DNA of 64,000 nucleotides from Streptococcus sp. LPB0220. Its GTDB lineage: Bacteria > Bacillota > Bacilli > Lactobacillales > Streptococcaceae. The notes below the pieces were generated by a model that did not search any database, had not been told where the DNA came from, and worked only from the letters and a program-made list of their open reading frames with translations. The position numbers and the translations under genes are program-made. Shown piece after piece: positions 32,506-42,321 of the stretch (positions within the stretch are counted from its first letter, which is position 1; each line of letters opens with the position of its first letter). The stretch spans positions 1,906,001-1,970,000 of the forward strand of contig NZ_CP044230.1 in the NCBI RefSeq assembly GCF_008727815.1, written 5' to 3'.

Positions 32506-33368
32506 TTACTGAGTTTCGCTCCTTTCATGATTTTTCCCTTAAAGGTTGGAATCATCAGGCAGATAGCCAAGATCAAGGCACTGAAGATTCGAATATAGCT
32601 GGTATTGATGCCAAGCGCAATCACGGCCCAAATCAAAAATTGGTAGGCGATCGATCCGATCGCAATACTGAGCAAGCGCTCTGTCAAAGTGACATTTGAA
32701 AAGAGCACCTCTCCAATAATAAGGCTGGCAAGCCCAATAACGATGACACCAATCCCACGTGAAGCATCCGCATAGCCTTCTTGCTGGGCCATCAGTGCAC
32801 CAGAAAGAGCAATAATCCCATTTGAAATGACCAAGCCCATCAATTCCATCCGGTCGGTGTTGATCCCAAAGCTCTTGGCCATATCTGGATTGTCCCCTGT
32901 CGCAATATAGGCTTGACCCAAGCGTGTATCCAAGAAGAAGATCAAACCAAGGATCACAAGCGTTACGAAAATCAAACCAATCAGAATCTCATTGAACCCA
33001 CTGGCAAAAGGAAGAAATTCCTGTAATTTTTTATAGCCCAAAAGTCCCAAATTAGCCCGCTGCATGACAAATAGAATGACCGAGTTACAAGATGTCATCA
33101 CGAGGATCCCTGACAAGAGTGTCGGGATTCTTCCTTTTGTGTAGAGAAGACCCGTCGCAAGTCCCGCCAAACACCCTGCACCAATAGCAGCCAGCGTCGC
33201 AAGGAGCGGGTTGACCCCTTTAGTAATCAAGGTCACCGCCACCGCTCCTCCAAGCGGGAAGGAGCCTTCTGTCGTCATATCTGGAAAATCTAGAATTCGG
33301 AACGTCATAAAGATTCCTAACCCTAAAATGGCCCAAATCAAACCTTGTGAAACAATTGAATTAATCAT
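32502..33368 (-). CDS. ABC transporter permease
   Basis: 288 aa with eight to nine hydrophobic segments, beginning MINSIVSQGLIWAILGLGIF. Contains the branched-chain/ribose-type permease sequence pattern (LFFLDTRLGQAYIATGDNPD; the EAA-like cytoplasmic loop near residues 145-165). First gene of a two-gene operon with the ATPase. Upstream (33369-33716) is noncoding, and the divergent dextranase gene stands where the binding protein gene would be expected. Confidence 0.88.
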   Translation of the reverse strand: MINSIVSQGLIWAILGLGIFMTFRILDFPDMTTEGSFPLGGAVAVTLITKGVNPLLATLAAIGAGCLAGLATGLLYTKGRIPTLLSGILVMTSCNSVILFVMQRANLGLLGYKKLQEFLPFASGFNEILIGLIFVTLVILGLIFFLDTRLGQAYIATGDNPDMAKSFGINTDRMELMGLVISNGIIALSGALMAQQEGYADASRGIGVIVIGLASLIIGEVLFSNVTLTERLLSIAIGSIAYQFLIWAVIALGINTSYIRIFSALILAICLMIPTFKGKIMKGAKLSK

Positions 33369-33629
33369 AGTTTCTCCCTTCGATAATAGTAGTTTAATTG
33401 TAACATAAATAGGAAGGAGAACCTATAGGAAATTGATGCTTCTTCTTGCATTTATTTTTTACCTTTGTGTTTTGTTTAATTTTATGTCAAAAAAACGAAC
33501 TAAACTATTTTTGCGGTTCATTTTTTTGTAAATATTTTTTTGGATATAAATATCAATATTTAAAAACTCACATTTAAAGCTATTTTCTGGCACTTTCATG
33601 AAAACATCAAATTCACTTTCTTTCCAAAA

Positions 33630-33659
33630 TTGACACTATCTAGTGAAAAATCGTATACT
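33630..33659 (+). promoter_or_regulatory. Dextranase gene promoter
   Basis: TTGACA - 18 bp - TATACT, about 70 bp before the proposed ATG at 33732. The rest of the 33369-33716 spacer is AT-rich with a weak hairpin (33490-33527) and no other feature I can support. Confidence 0.65.
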
Positions 33660-33731
33660 TATTTGGTATAAAATGAACAAATAACACAGAAACGTTGATT
33701 TACTTATTTAGACTGTATGTGGGAGAAAAAA

Positions 33732-35834
33732 ATGAAACAAGAAAAAAATAGTGTCTCTGAAAAAGGGCACGGCTATTTCCGCAAACGCAACAAGACATTG
33801 GTCTCTATGATTACCCTTTTTGGAGCCTTGATGGTAAGCTCTGTTGCCCTGGCTGACGAGGTCAACACCAATCCGACTTCTGAGATCCCAGCAACCGCTC
33901 AACCAGCAGCAACCAACACCAGTACTCCTACCACTACTAGTGAGGAAGGTGCTACGACGGAAGCAACGTCTTCGCCATCGGAATCAACACCAACTGTTAC
34001 TGCCACTCAACCGGTCAGTGCAGCTCCAGCAACTACTTATAATACTCCAAAAATCACCAACGACGTCACCTTTGATAAAGCGACTTATAAAAGTGGGGAA
34101 GACATCCGCATTTCCATCAACAACTCTGAAGTAGTTTCTTCTGATGTCACTGTCTCTCATTTAAATCAGGTCATTTATGAAAAGAAAAACGTTGAAGGTA
34201 GCGAGCTGACAATTCCAAGTACGGTCTTTTCACCTAATGCTGGATTTATCGTTGATGTCCTTGGTAAGAAAGCAGATGGCTCCCAAGCCTTTCATAAGGC
34301 AGCGGGGCTTGCTGTTGAAGATGACTGGACGATCTACCCACGTTATGGGGTGGTTGCCGGCTCAAAAGACAATCACAACTCCATTACCAATGATCAGGTA
34401 GAAGGCTACAAGAATAGTATTGACCAATTGGCCAATATGCACATCAACAACTACTTCTTCTACGACGTTTACAATACACCTGCCAACCCATTCCCAGCAA
34501 ATGTTGAACGTTTCACTCAAGACTGGGCAACTTTCTTGATTCCAAATAGCGAAACAGATCCTGACAAGCGCAAGTCCTACTTACCTGTCATCGATACAGA
34601 AGCAGTCAAAGAGCTAGTGGCTCATGTCCATTCAACTGGTGCCAAAGCCATGCTGTATAACATGATTTACGCGGTTTCCCTCGAAGAAGGGGTCCCAAAT
34701 GAAGTGAAAAGTGCCATTGTTCGCAATCTACAAGACCATTTCAACTTTGGTAAAAAGGGTGATGTCACAGCGACTGATATCCAACAATTTCTCGATCCGG
34801 GTGATCCAAATTGGCAAAAATTTATCATTGAAGTCATGACCAAAGCCATGAAAGAAGGGAATTTTGATGGATGGCAAGGGGATACCATGGGCTCTAACTG
34901 GGTGGAAAAAGTCAGTGAACCTGGAAAAGGCTTCTCTTTGAGCGAACACTATCCAGAACTAGCCACAGCTGCAACAGAGGCCCTCAAAAAAGAAGGCTAT
35001 GACTTCATGATCAACGATATCTCTACTGGAGATGCTAATCGACTAGGTAAGACCAATGTCTCTGCACCTTATGCGGAAGTTTGGGGAGATAGCATTGCCT
35101 ATGACTCTACCTACCAAGCCTTGACGCGCCTTACCGAACGGATGCGTGATTTATACAAGGGGAAATCTCCTATCATCGCAGCTTATACCCATCGTGGTAA
35201 AAATGCATCAGCCCTCAGCAAAGACAACGAATTGCTGACAGATGCTATTATCGCAGCGAGCGGTGGTTACCATATGACAACTGCTGCCCTCAATACTTCT
35301 CAAGATGCTAAAGGTTTTGGGGTGATCCAAGCAGAATGGTATCTCAATCAAAACCTACCAGTCAATGCTGACTTTGCCAATACAGAATTCAACTACCAAG
35401 AATTCATCGTTGCTTACCAAGAGCTTCTCCGCGGGCGCGAAACCTTGGCGCATGATACTCGTCGGATTGTAGACAATACCAATGTACTGGTGAACGGCAA
35501 CTTCATCGGATCCAACCTGGATAATGCTGATGGAGTTCAACCTGGAACCGTTTATACCATTACAAAAGAAACCAAGACGGGTGATCGGATTGCTCACTTG
35601 ATCAATTTGGTCGGCATCACTGAAAACAAATGGAACAGCGCTGTGAATACAACCGAAAAATTGACCAATATTCAAGCTTTTGTTCCACTCGGAAAAATCA
35701 CAAAAGACCAGGCTGAACACGCCAGCATTTACTGGGCAACACCCGATGCTGTTGAAGGAAAATACAACATCAACCTCCGAGAAACAAGCGCAAATGTTTA
35801 TTATGACGGAGGGGCTTGCTATCGATGTTCCTAG
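33732..35834 (+). CDS. dexA: Dextranase (GH66), catalytic part up to the frameshift
   Basis: Secreted endo-alpha-1,6-glucanase. The start is ATG 33732 (MKQEKNSVSEKG), with GGGAG six bases before; the ATG at 33717 has no ribosome site. Signal peptide to about residue 42 (LMVSSVALADE), Thr/Pro/Ala-rich linker (43-105), then a GH66 domain. The GH66 nucleophile motif is DGWQGDTMG with Asp384, and the acid/base is probably Glu449 in APYAEVWG; these correspond closely to the S. mutans DexA residues. A one-base excess in GGGG (35811-35814) after residue 693 throws the frame to a stop at 35834, giving a ~700-aa product. All catalytic motifs precede the shift, so this product might be active but unanchored. 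Confidence 0.88.
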   Translation: MKQEKNSVSEKGHGYFRKRNKTLVSMITLFGALMVSSVALADEVNTNPTSEIPATAQPAATNTSTPTTTSEEGATTEATSSPSESTPTVTATQPVSAAPATTYNTPKITNDVTFDKATYKSGEDIRISINNSEVVSSDVTVSHLNQVIYEKKNVEGSELTIPSTVFSPNAGFIVDVLGKKADGSQAFHKAAGLAVEDDWTIYPRYGVVAGSKDNHNSITNDQVEGYKNSIDQLANMHINNYFFYDVYNTPANPFPANVERFTQDWATFLIPNSETDPDKRKSYLPVIDTEAVKELVAHVHSTGAKAMLYNMIYAVSLEEGVPNEVKSAIVRNLQDHFNFGKKGDVTATDIQQFLDPGDPNWQKFIIEVMTKAMKEGNFDGWQGDTMGSNWVEKVSEPGKGFSLSEHYPELATAATEALKKEGYDFMINDISTGDANRLGKTNVSAPYAEVWGDSIAYDSTYQALTRLTERMRDLYKGKSPIIAAYTHRGKNASALSKDNELLTDAIIAASGGYHMTTAALNTSQDAKGFGVIQAEWYLNQNLPVNADFANTEFNYQEFIVAYQELLRGRETLAHDTRRIVDNTNVLVNGNFIGSNLDNADGVQPGTVYTITKETKTGDRIAHLINLVGITENKWNSAVNTTEKLTNIQAFVPLGKITKDQAEHASIYWATPDAVEGKYNINLRETSANVYYDGGACYRCS

Positions 35835-37590
35835 TCTAGATGTATGGGATATGCTCTACGTCAAACTCAATGAAGCCGCTCATGTTCTTTATCAAGACGA
35901 AAACGGAGTTGAGCTCGAGCGTTCCAGTGACTTGGTTGGTCATACAGGTGAAAAGATCAACTACTCTACAAAAGAAACCATTGCCAACTATTTGAAGAAA
36001 GGCTATGAACTAATAGAGAATGGCTTCGATGCAGACGGACAACCAAACTTTGACCGCGACGCTACCAACACCAATGAAGATGGCGTTCAAGAGTTTATTG
36101 TCCGCTTGGCACCAAAAATTGTAGAATTTTCTGCAACACAGCCCATCCAAGCAGGTAAAGTTGTTCCAGGAGATAGCGAGGGGCGTGTCTATCCAACTCC
36201 TCTAGCTCCAGCTGGTCAAACAACGGCTGATCTGAATCATTTATCTGAAACAGTGATCCGTACAGTGACCTATGTAACAGAGGATCAGGATGGATCTAAC
36301 CGCCAGCCTGCAGGAATGGCCGATCAAACTGACAGCCTTCATTTCACTCGCAAGGGAACCATCAATTTGGTGACAGGCGAGACAAGTCTTGAAGACTGGA
36401 CAGCTCAAGATGGCACAAGCTTTGCAGCTCTTGAAAATCCCGTCAAAAAAGGCTATGTTGTCGTAGCAGAAGAATCGACTGATGCCGTCTCTTCTGATCT
36501 TACAAAAGCAGGAGAACATACTGGCATTCATGCTGATGCAGCAGACATCACAGATACGGTCATCTATCGCCCAGTCGGTGCCTATAGGATCAGCTATGCT
36601 ACTGGTAAAGAACCAGCCAATGCTCAAAAAGAGATCCCTTATCTAAATGATCTCACAAATCCAACCGCCATCGCGACTCCTACTACCATTCTTTCGTACG
36701 TGGAGGGATTAGAGCCAAAAGATGCTCGTGGACAAGTCTTAAACCTTGTGGATCCTCTTGACGAGACCAAAGGCTATCTTCTTCCAAGCCCTGATTCTCC
36801 AACAGCTGATACTGCTATTTCCTATGTCATCAGCAAAGGATCTGTCAGAGTACGATTCCTCACTGAGGGAGGCGACACTGATCTGCAAGAGGCGCAAGAC
36901 CTCGCTACAGAGGTAGATTTCGGTACCAAGTACACCAGTGAGGCCCCAACAGAAATCACAAAAGATGGTCGTATCTACCATCTAGTTGGACACCGTGCTG
37001 ATTCTGCTGATCCAAGTGGCACAGTCACTAAGGGGATGAAAACCGTCATCTATGATTACAAGTTAGCTACGGGAACGGTCATCGCGCGATTTGTCATCCA
37101 AGATACGAGCACTGAATTGCAACCAGAACTTGCTGTTGCAACGAATGTGGACAATGGAACTCATTACATCGCTAGCGCACCAGATGAGATCTCCTACGAC
37201 GGCCACATCTACGAACGGATCGGTGCAGCTGAACAAACTGGGAACGTAGAAGTGGGAACAACCATCTTGATCTTTGCCTACAAGGTCAAAGAAATCCCTA
37301 CTCCACAAACCTTCCCAGAAACAGGAATGAAAGAAATCGTTCATCCTAGTACTTCTCATACACAACCAGCAGTAATAAAAGAAATCCCATCTACTTCTAT
37401 AACAGAAGAGGATAAACCTCTTGAAACTACAAGCCAAACAGCGGAGCTCCCCGAAGCTGTTCCTAACACCCCTCAAGAAGGAACTCACCTACCTGTAACA
37501 GGTGAAGAGACCTCACACCTATCCTTACTTGGACTTGGTATCTTAGCAGGCCTTACCAGTCTTGTCGCTTTCAAAAAGAAACATGATTAG
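35815..37590 (+). pseudogene. dexA: Dextranase C-terminal part (out of frame): mucin-binding-type repeats and LPVTG anchor
   Basis: Continues the dextranase in the next frame from GLAIDVPSLDVWDML; removing one G from the run at 35811-35814 joins the two parts into a ~1285-aa protein. After the end of the GH66 region (about to residue 830 of the joined protein), repeats of Mub/MucBP type follow, e.g. ETVIRTVTYVTEDQDG and two VRVRFLTEGGDT/VIARFVIQDTST modules near 36840 and 37075. LPVTG at 37489-37503, a TM segment and KKKHD complete a sortase substrate. There is no decay elsewhere in this half, so the frameshift is recent, a sequencing error, or used for phase switching. Confidence 0.8.
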
Positions 37591-37608
37591 TTAGTTCCCA
37601 AACAAAAA

Positions 37609-37646
37609 GAAACTTCCTATGGAATTCTGTTCCAAGGAAGTTTTTT
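37609..37646 (+). terminator. Dextranase gene terminator
   Basis: AAACTTCCT ... AGGAAGTTT stem with inner pairing GGAA/TTCC, followed by TTTTTTATAT. Confidence 0.75.
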
Positions 37647-37962
37647 ATATTTATACAACTTATTCAGAGTCTATACTCCTTTTATGAAGGTAACCGACGA
37701 CAATAAGGGTGTGAAGTTCTTCCACTCCAAACCCTACTGTAATTCCAATTCAAAGTGGATTCATTCCCCTTGTTGCCGGCAGTTTGAAAGATCAAATTAC
37801 TTTACTAGTATACTGTTTTCTCCACTTCAAGTCAATGGAAATTCTATGAAACTAGTAACAGAATGAAACGACTAATCGAATAATTTCTGAAACATTTCAT
37901 AATATATATGCATGTTTTTACAAGCTAACGAAGAACTTTTTAATATGTCTACCTTACTGAAT
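37647..37962. other. Spacer with no gene that I can support
   Basis: On the minus strand TTGACT - 17 bp - TATACT (37810-37840 region) looks like a promoter, but what follows runs into stops in every frame within about 40 codons and matches nothing I recognise. It may be the remains of a lost gene between carbonic anhydrase and the dextranase gene. Confidence 0.3.
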
Positions 37963-38457
37963 TCATTTCACTTCTGAGATCAACCCGGTGTCCACATCAT
38001 ACACTGCTCCTGAAATCACCACATCCTCTGGAATCAAAGGAGAAGCTTTTAAAAGCTCCATATCCTCGCGGACACTCTCCTCAATATCTTGAAACGGAAG
38101 GAAATCGCGATCTCCTACATCCACACCCAGTTCTTTCTTGAGATGCTGACGGAAACCTTCGTTTTCAAAGGTCTGTGCGCCACAGTCTGTATGGTGTAAG
38201 ACCACAATTTCACGGGTTCCCATTTGCTGCTGCGAAATGACCAAGGAGCGGATCATGTCATCGGTCACGCGCCCTCCAGCATTCCGCAAAATATGGGCAT
38301 CTCCAAGAGCCAGACCTAGTGCAGGCGCCACGTGAAGACGGGAATCCATACAGGTCACGATGGCGACTTGTGTTTTTGGCTTAATCGGAAGACGGAGGTC
38401 TCCATGTAGCGCCACATAAGCTTGGTTGGCTGTTAAAAAATTATCAAAATAAGACAT
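37963..38457 (-). CDS. Beta-class carbonic anhydrase
   Basis: 164 aa. Interconverts CO2 and bicarbonate; needed by streptococci for growth at low CO2. Zinc-binding and catalytic signature is complete: Cys36-x-Asp38-x-Arg40 (CMDSR), then His89-x2-Cys92 (HTDC). Length fits the short type II-like streptococcal enzymes. Cytoplasmic, no signal. It lies downstream of radA as in other streptococci, but separated from it by a family 1 repeat (38563-38730). Confidence 0.93.
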   Translation of the reverse strand: MSYFDNFLTANQAYVALHGDLRLPIKPKTQVAIVTCMDSRLHVAPALGLALGDAHILRNAGGRVTDDMIRSLVISQQQMGTREIVVLHHTDCGAQTFENEGFRQHLKKELGVDVGDRDFLPFQDIEESVREDMELLKASPLIPEDVVISGAVYDVDTGLISEVK

Positions 38458-38562
38458 GGTCTCTCCTTTATTCCTTTGAAATTCAAATCATCTATTATTT
38501 TACCACATCCGATCCTTTCTGTCAGGGGATACCTCCTGTCATCTGTCACATCTGAAAAAAGG

Positions 38563-38730
38563 GAGTGGGAAAGAACTCCAACTAATTAAAAAGAGTTCGT
38601 CTTCCCACCCCCGCACAGTTGATTAGGTCATCTTTGGAGATTGAAAAGCGAACAAAGATGCCAATCAACCACTGCGTCATGATGTTATTACTATCAAACA
38701 TCAAAGACTGGACAGTTTTTTCCCAGCCTC
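38563..38730. repeat. Intergenic repeat, family 1, copy D (diverged)
   Basis: Same outline as copies A-C: GAGTGGGAAAGAA start, CCCACCCCCGCACAGTTGA, CAACCACTGCGTC, and a TTTTTCCCAGCCTC end. The inner region has diverged (ATTAGGTCATCTTTGG in place of the usual sequence). It ends 10 bp from the radA stop codon. Confidence 0.75.
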
Positions 38731-38740
38731 TTTTCAACTA

Positions 38741-40102
38741 TTAAAATACTTTCTTCAAGACTTCAGACAGTGTACTCACACCGACCACTTCGATCCCTGA
38801 TGGTGTCGAAATCCCCGTCAGAGAGTTTTTCGGAACATAAATCTTGGTAAAACCGAGCTTGGCAGCTTCATTGATCCGTTGTTCGATCCGGTTGACCCGG
38901 CGAACTTCTCCTGTCAAGCCCAACTCTCCAACGAAACATTCCTGCGGGTTGGTTGGCTTGTCCTTGTAGCTCGAGGCAATGGCTACGGCTACGGCTAGGT
39001 CGATAGCTGGCTCATCCAACTTGACACCACCTGCAGACTTGAGGTAGGCATCCTGATTTTGAAGGAGCAAACCCACTCGTTTTTCTAGCACTGCCATGAT
39101 GAGACTGGCCCGATTGAAATCAAGCCCCGTTGTCGTCCGCTTGGCATTTCCAAACATAGTTGGCGTCACCAAGGCCTGCACTTCAGCTAGAATTGGACGC
39201 GTCCCTTCCATGGTGACCACGATGGACGAGCCAGTCGCGCCATCCAGGCGCTCTTCCAGAAAGACCTGACTAGGATTGAGAACCTCGACCAAGCCACCTG
39301 ATTGCATTTCGAAGATACCGATCTCATTGGTCGAGCCAAAGCGGTTCTTGACCGCTCTCAGAATCCGGAAGGTATGGTGGCGTTCGCCCTCAAAGTAGAG
39401 GACCGTATCCACCATATGTTCCAGCATCCGAGGACCTGCCAAGGTTCCTTCCTTTGTTACGTGCCCGACGATGAAGATGGCGATGTTATTGGTTTTGGCC
39501 AACTGCATGAGCTCTGCCGTCACTTCCCGCACCTGAGAAACCGATCCCTGGACCCCTGAAATCTCAGGAGACATAATGGTCTGAATGGAGTCGATGATAA
39601 GAAAGTCAGGTTGGATCCGCTCTACCTCTGCTCGCACGCTCTGCATATTGGTCTCGGCATAGAGGTAAAACTCGCTATCGATATCTCCCAATCGCTCTGC
39701 ACGGAGTTTGATCTGCTGGGCCGACTCCTCTCCACTGATATAGAGAACCGTTCCCACTTGAGACAGTTGGGTCGATACTTGAAGGAGCAGGGTTGATTTC
39801 CCAATCCCAGGATCACCACCGATGAGAACGAGACTCCCTGGGACCACTCCTCCACCAAGGACGCGGTTGAATTCTTCCATCTCGGTCTTGGTACGATGGA
39901 CATTGATGGAGGTCACATCCGCCAATTTCATGGGTTTGGTCTTTTCACCTGTCAAGGATACCCGGGCATTCTTGACCTCTGCAACTTCGACTTCCTCCAC
40001 AAAGGAAGACCAAGATCCACAGTTAGGACAGCGCCCTAGGTATTTGGGTGAATTATAGGCACAATTTTGACAAATAAATGTCGTTTTTTTCTTTGCGATG
40101 AT
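38741..40102 (-). CDS. radA: DNA repair/recombination protein RadA, ATC start
   Basis: 453 aa if begun at the ATC of 40102 (452 aa from the second ATC at 40099). RadA is a RecA-like branch-migration helicase, in streptococci also used in transformation. The N-terminal zinc finger (Cys11-x2-Cys14 ... Cys25-x2-Cys28) is only encoded if translation begins at ATC; the first ATG (40000) would remove it. AAAGAGG stands six bases before the second ATC. Walker [11 protein letters not shown], RadA motif KNRFGST and a Lon-like C-terminal domain ([16 protein letters not shown]) are intact. It begins 10 bp after the upstream phosphatase stop, in the operon dut-phosphatase(s)-radA. Confidence 0.92.
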   Translation of the reverse strand: MIAKKKTTFICQNCAYNSPKYLGRCPNCGSWSSFVEEVEVAEVKNARVSLTGEKTKPMKLADVTSINVHRTKTEMEEFNRVLGGGVVPGSLVLIGGDPGIGKSTLLLQVSTQLSQVGTVLYISGEESAQQIKLRAERLGDIDSEFYLYAETNMQSVRAEVERIQPDFLIIDSIQTIMSPEISGVQGSVSQVREVTAELMQLAKTNNIAIFIVGHVTKEGTLAGPRMLEHMVDTVLYFEGERHHTFRILRAVKNRFGSTNEIGIFEMQSGGLVEVLNPSQVFLEERLDGATGSSIVVTMEGTRPILAEVQALVTPTMFGNAKRTTTGLDFNRASLIMAVLEKRVGLLLQNQDAYLKSAGGVKLDEPAIDLAVAVAIASSYKDKPTNPQECFVGELGLTGEVRRVNRIEQRINEAAKLGFTKIYVPKNSLTGISTPSGIEVVGVSTLSEVLKKVF

Positions 40103-40112
40103 AAACCTCTTT

Positions 40113-40628
40113 CTAAATCTCTATCTCACACTCAATCACTTGGCAAAAATCAATGGTTTCATTCGGTACAAATTGACGCATGAGCATGCGATGGGCTACA
40201 ACTACCACAGTTTGATGTTCCCGATACTTAGCCATGCATTCTAGAAAACGAGACTTCATCTCTATAGCTGTCTCATATTGAACAGGAGAATTTGGGAGCA
40301 ACTCCCCCTTGTTTTCTAAAAACAGACATCTAGCTGTTTCAAAGTTCTCTATACCTGTTTCATAAACCTGCCATTCGTGCAATAAAGGCTCTACCCTCAA
40401 AGGAAGGCCCGTAGCACAAGCCAGATAAGAAGCTGTTTCTAAAGCTCGCGTCACTGCTGAAGCTACTAGCAGATCAGCTGATTGGAACAAGGGGTTTTGG
40501 CAAAGGTCCTGAGCCTGTTTCCTTCCCTTCTCAGATAAGGGCGCCAAATCTATCCCAAATCCCGTATAAGAACGCTCCTCTAACTCACGGTAATCTGGCT
40601 CTCCATGACGGATAAAAATAATTTTCAT
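40113..40628 (-). CDS. Histidine phosphatase family protein, copy 1
   Basis: 171 aa, phosphoglycerate-mutase-like fold. Catalytic RHGEPDY with the phospho-accepting His at residue 8, and a second His in [12 protein letters not shown] (the usual HG is HR here). It ends [10 protein letters not shown], the same C-terminal text as copy 2 (41020-41559), while the middles are clearly diverged. Substrate unknown. Lies directly upstream of radA. The start ATG 40628 follows a weak GGGGAGCTTAAT. Confidence 0.88.
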   Translation of the reverse strand: MKIIFIRHGEPDYRELEERSYTGFGIDLAPLSEKGRKQAQDLCQNPLFQSADLLVASAVTRALETASYLACATGLPLRVEPLLHEWQVYETGIENFETARCLFLENKGELLPNSPVQYETAIEMKSRFLECMAKYREHQTVVVVAHRMLMRQFVPNETIDFCQVIECEIEI

Positions 40629-40649
40629 ATTAAGCTCCCCATAAAACTA

Positions 40650-40846
40650 TTAATTCTCCTTGGTAGCTGACAAAACGGAAGCCTTAACACAGCCTTTGCC
40701 ATCTACCCCTATAAACTCTATGCTTTTAGCACCGTTTTCCTCTAAAAAATCTTTTAAATCTGGATTAGTAAAGCAAGAAGCCCGACGCTTCTCAAAGATA
40801 CGAGAAGATACAAGCAGCAAGCCGGTCGCAAATTTCTTCTTTCTGT
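40650..40846 (-). pseudogene. Cysteine hydrolase (isochorismatase-like) 3' remnant
   Basis: An open stretch of ~60 codons without a start, ending ...FTNPDLKDFLEENGAKS, then IGVDGKGCVKASVLSATKEN and a stop. The GxxxxxCVKA(S/T) pattern matches the active-site Cys region of isochorismatase/nicotinamidase-type cysteine hydrolases. The N-terminal two thirds are missing. It is joined directly to a radA 5' fragment at about 40847. Confidence 0.6.
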
Positions 40847-41009
40847 CTTTTCTCCCCCGTCAAGGACACACGCGCATTCTTGACCTCTGCAACCTCAACC
40901 TCCTCAACAAAAGAAGACCAAGACCCACAGTTTGGACAGCGCCCTATATACTTGGGGAATTATATTCACAATTTTGACACACAAATGTCGCCTTTTTCTT
41001 TGCGATAAT
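40847..41009 (-). pseudogene. radA 5' fragment (duplicate)
   Basis: Copy of the first ~50 codons of radA: non-ATG start [42 protein letters not shown] one-base deletion after NSP puts a stop in frame; the similarity ends at TGEK, where the hydrolase remnant begins. It follows phosphatase copy 2 at the same spacing as radA follows copy 1, marking a tandem duplication of phosphatase + radA start. Confidence 0.85.
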
Positions 41010-41019
41010 AAAGCTCTTT

Positions 41020-41559
41020 CTACATCTCTATCTCACATTCAATCACTTGGCAAAAATCAATCTTCTCGTCTGGTACAAATTGGCGCATGAGCATTCCGTG
41101 AGTTACAATGATAATAGTTTTATAATCTTTATATTTTTCCAAAGCTCTTAAAAAACGATGACGCATCTCTAGATCAGTTTCATAGCGATAAGGAGAATCT
41201 TCAGATAAAACTCCTTGATGTTTTAGATAATATTCATGAGCTACCAATACACTAGTTAAATCAGAGTTAGTACCATCTAAGTCTGGACGCCACTCATGAA
41301 AAAACGGCTCCACAAATAAGTCCAATCCTGTTTCAACTGCTATATAATGTGCTGTTTCTAAAGCCCTCGTCACAGACGATGAAATAATAATCTCTGCCTT
41401 TCCAAAACATGCAGTTTTAGCAACTTCTTTTGCCAGACTACGACCTTTTTCTGTCAATGGTGCTAAATCACGACCAAAACCACTATAGAGTCGCGGATTT
41501 TCAAGTTTATCAAGCATACTATAATCTGGCTCCCCATGACGGACAAAGATAATCTTCAT
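41020..41559 (-). CDS. Histidine phosphatase family protein, copy 2
   Basis: 179 aa. RHGEPDY (His8) and VTHGMLMRQF, the full histidine phosphatase pair. Same family as copy 1, roughly half the positions differing, with an almost identical C-terminus. The start is ATG 41559, one base after the dut stop, so it is translationally linked to dut; the 21-residue longer reading overlaps dut and is unlikely. This copy stands in the usual place after dut. Confidence 0.88.
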   Translation of the reverse strand: MKIIFVRHGEPDYSMLDKLENPRLYSGFGRDLAPLTEKGRSLAKEVAKTACFGKAEIIISSSVTRALETAHYIAVETGLDLFVEPFFHEWRPDLDGTNSDLTSVLVAHEYYLKHQGVLSEDSPYRYETDLEMRHRFLRALEKYKDYKTIIIVTHGMLMRQFVPDEKIDFCQVIECEIEM

Positions 41560-41560
41560 C

Positions 41561-42007
41561 TTAGTGCCCTGTTGACCCAAATCCACCGGTCCGTACTCCA
41601 TCCGCCTCATCTCCATCTGCAATTAAGAAAGGAGCAAAGACAGCCTGAACCACACGTTCCCCAACTTCAAGAACAACTTCTTGATCTGTGATATTCTTCA
41701 TCTGTGCAAAGATATGGCCTTCATTTCCTGGGTTGCCATAATAGTCGCCATCAATAACACCCACAGAGTTGATCAAGACCAGGCCTTTTTTGCGAGGGTT
41801 AGAGGAACGGTCATAGAGATAGAGCACCTCACCCGCTTGCATATAAGCCTTGACCCCAGTTGGGACGAGGACGATTGCTCCTGGTGCAATCACTGTGCGC
41901 TCGGCTACCTTCAAATCATAGCCAGCCGCATGAGCCGTCTCCCGTTTTGGCAGCAAGTCCTGATTGGTATAGCTTGATACAAGTTCAAATCCACGAATTT
42001 TTGTCAT
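41561..42007 (-). CDS. dut: Deoxyuridine 5'-triphosphate nucleotidohydrolase
   Basis: 148 aa trimeric-type dUTPase: hydrolyses dUTP to dUMP and keeps uracil out of DNA. Motifs in order: AAGYDLKVA, YDRSSNPRKKG, NSVGVIDGDYYGNPGN, ERVVQAVFAPF and the C-terminal arm TGGFGSTG. Three ATGs stand in a row (42013, 42010, 42007); the third is best spaced from AAAGAGGA. First gene of the dut-phosphatase-radA group. Confidence 0.96.
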   Translation of the reverse strand: MTKIRGFELVSSYTNQDLLPKRETAHAAGYDLKVAERTVIAPGAIVLVPTGVKAYMQAGEVLYLYDRSSNPRKKGLVLINSVGVIDGDYYGNPGNEGHIFAQMKNITDQEVVLEVGERVVQAVFAPFLIADGDEADGVRTGGFGSTGH

Positions 42008-42236
42008 CATCATTCCTCTTTCGTTCTAAAATGTTTCTATCTCTTCTATTATACCATCACTTTGCCCTAGCGTCTTCTCAATTCTACTATTCGTATTCTT
42101 TCAATAAAAACTTACTTTTCCGTCCTTCTTTTTTGTAAATCGGTTGGTATTTTCATGGTTATTTTCGAAAAGAGAACAAAAGTTGATGAAATCTCTTAAA
42201 AGTTCGTAATTCCTGTCTCATTTCATCAATTTTAGC

Positions 42237-42265
42237 TTGAAGCTACTCATTATTTTTGCTATAAT
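42237..42265 (+). promoter_or_regulatory. Promoter of the LPSTG adhesin, long leader
   Basis: TTGAAG - 17 bp - TATAAT on the plus strand. The start of transcription would be near 42272, giving a leader of about 170 nt before the ATG at 42445. The leader contains the small inverted repeat CCCTGTGTAGGG and AT-rich stems. Confidence 0.65.
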
Positions 42266-42321
42266 TCCCTGTGTAGGGAATAATTTTAAAAGTAAAATAT
42301 TTTACCCTATAAAATTATTTT

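Noticed and set aside
37684..37866. 60-codon plus-strand frame after the dextranase terminator
   Set aside because: No ribosome site, no likeness to a known family, and base composition like spacer.
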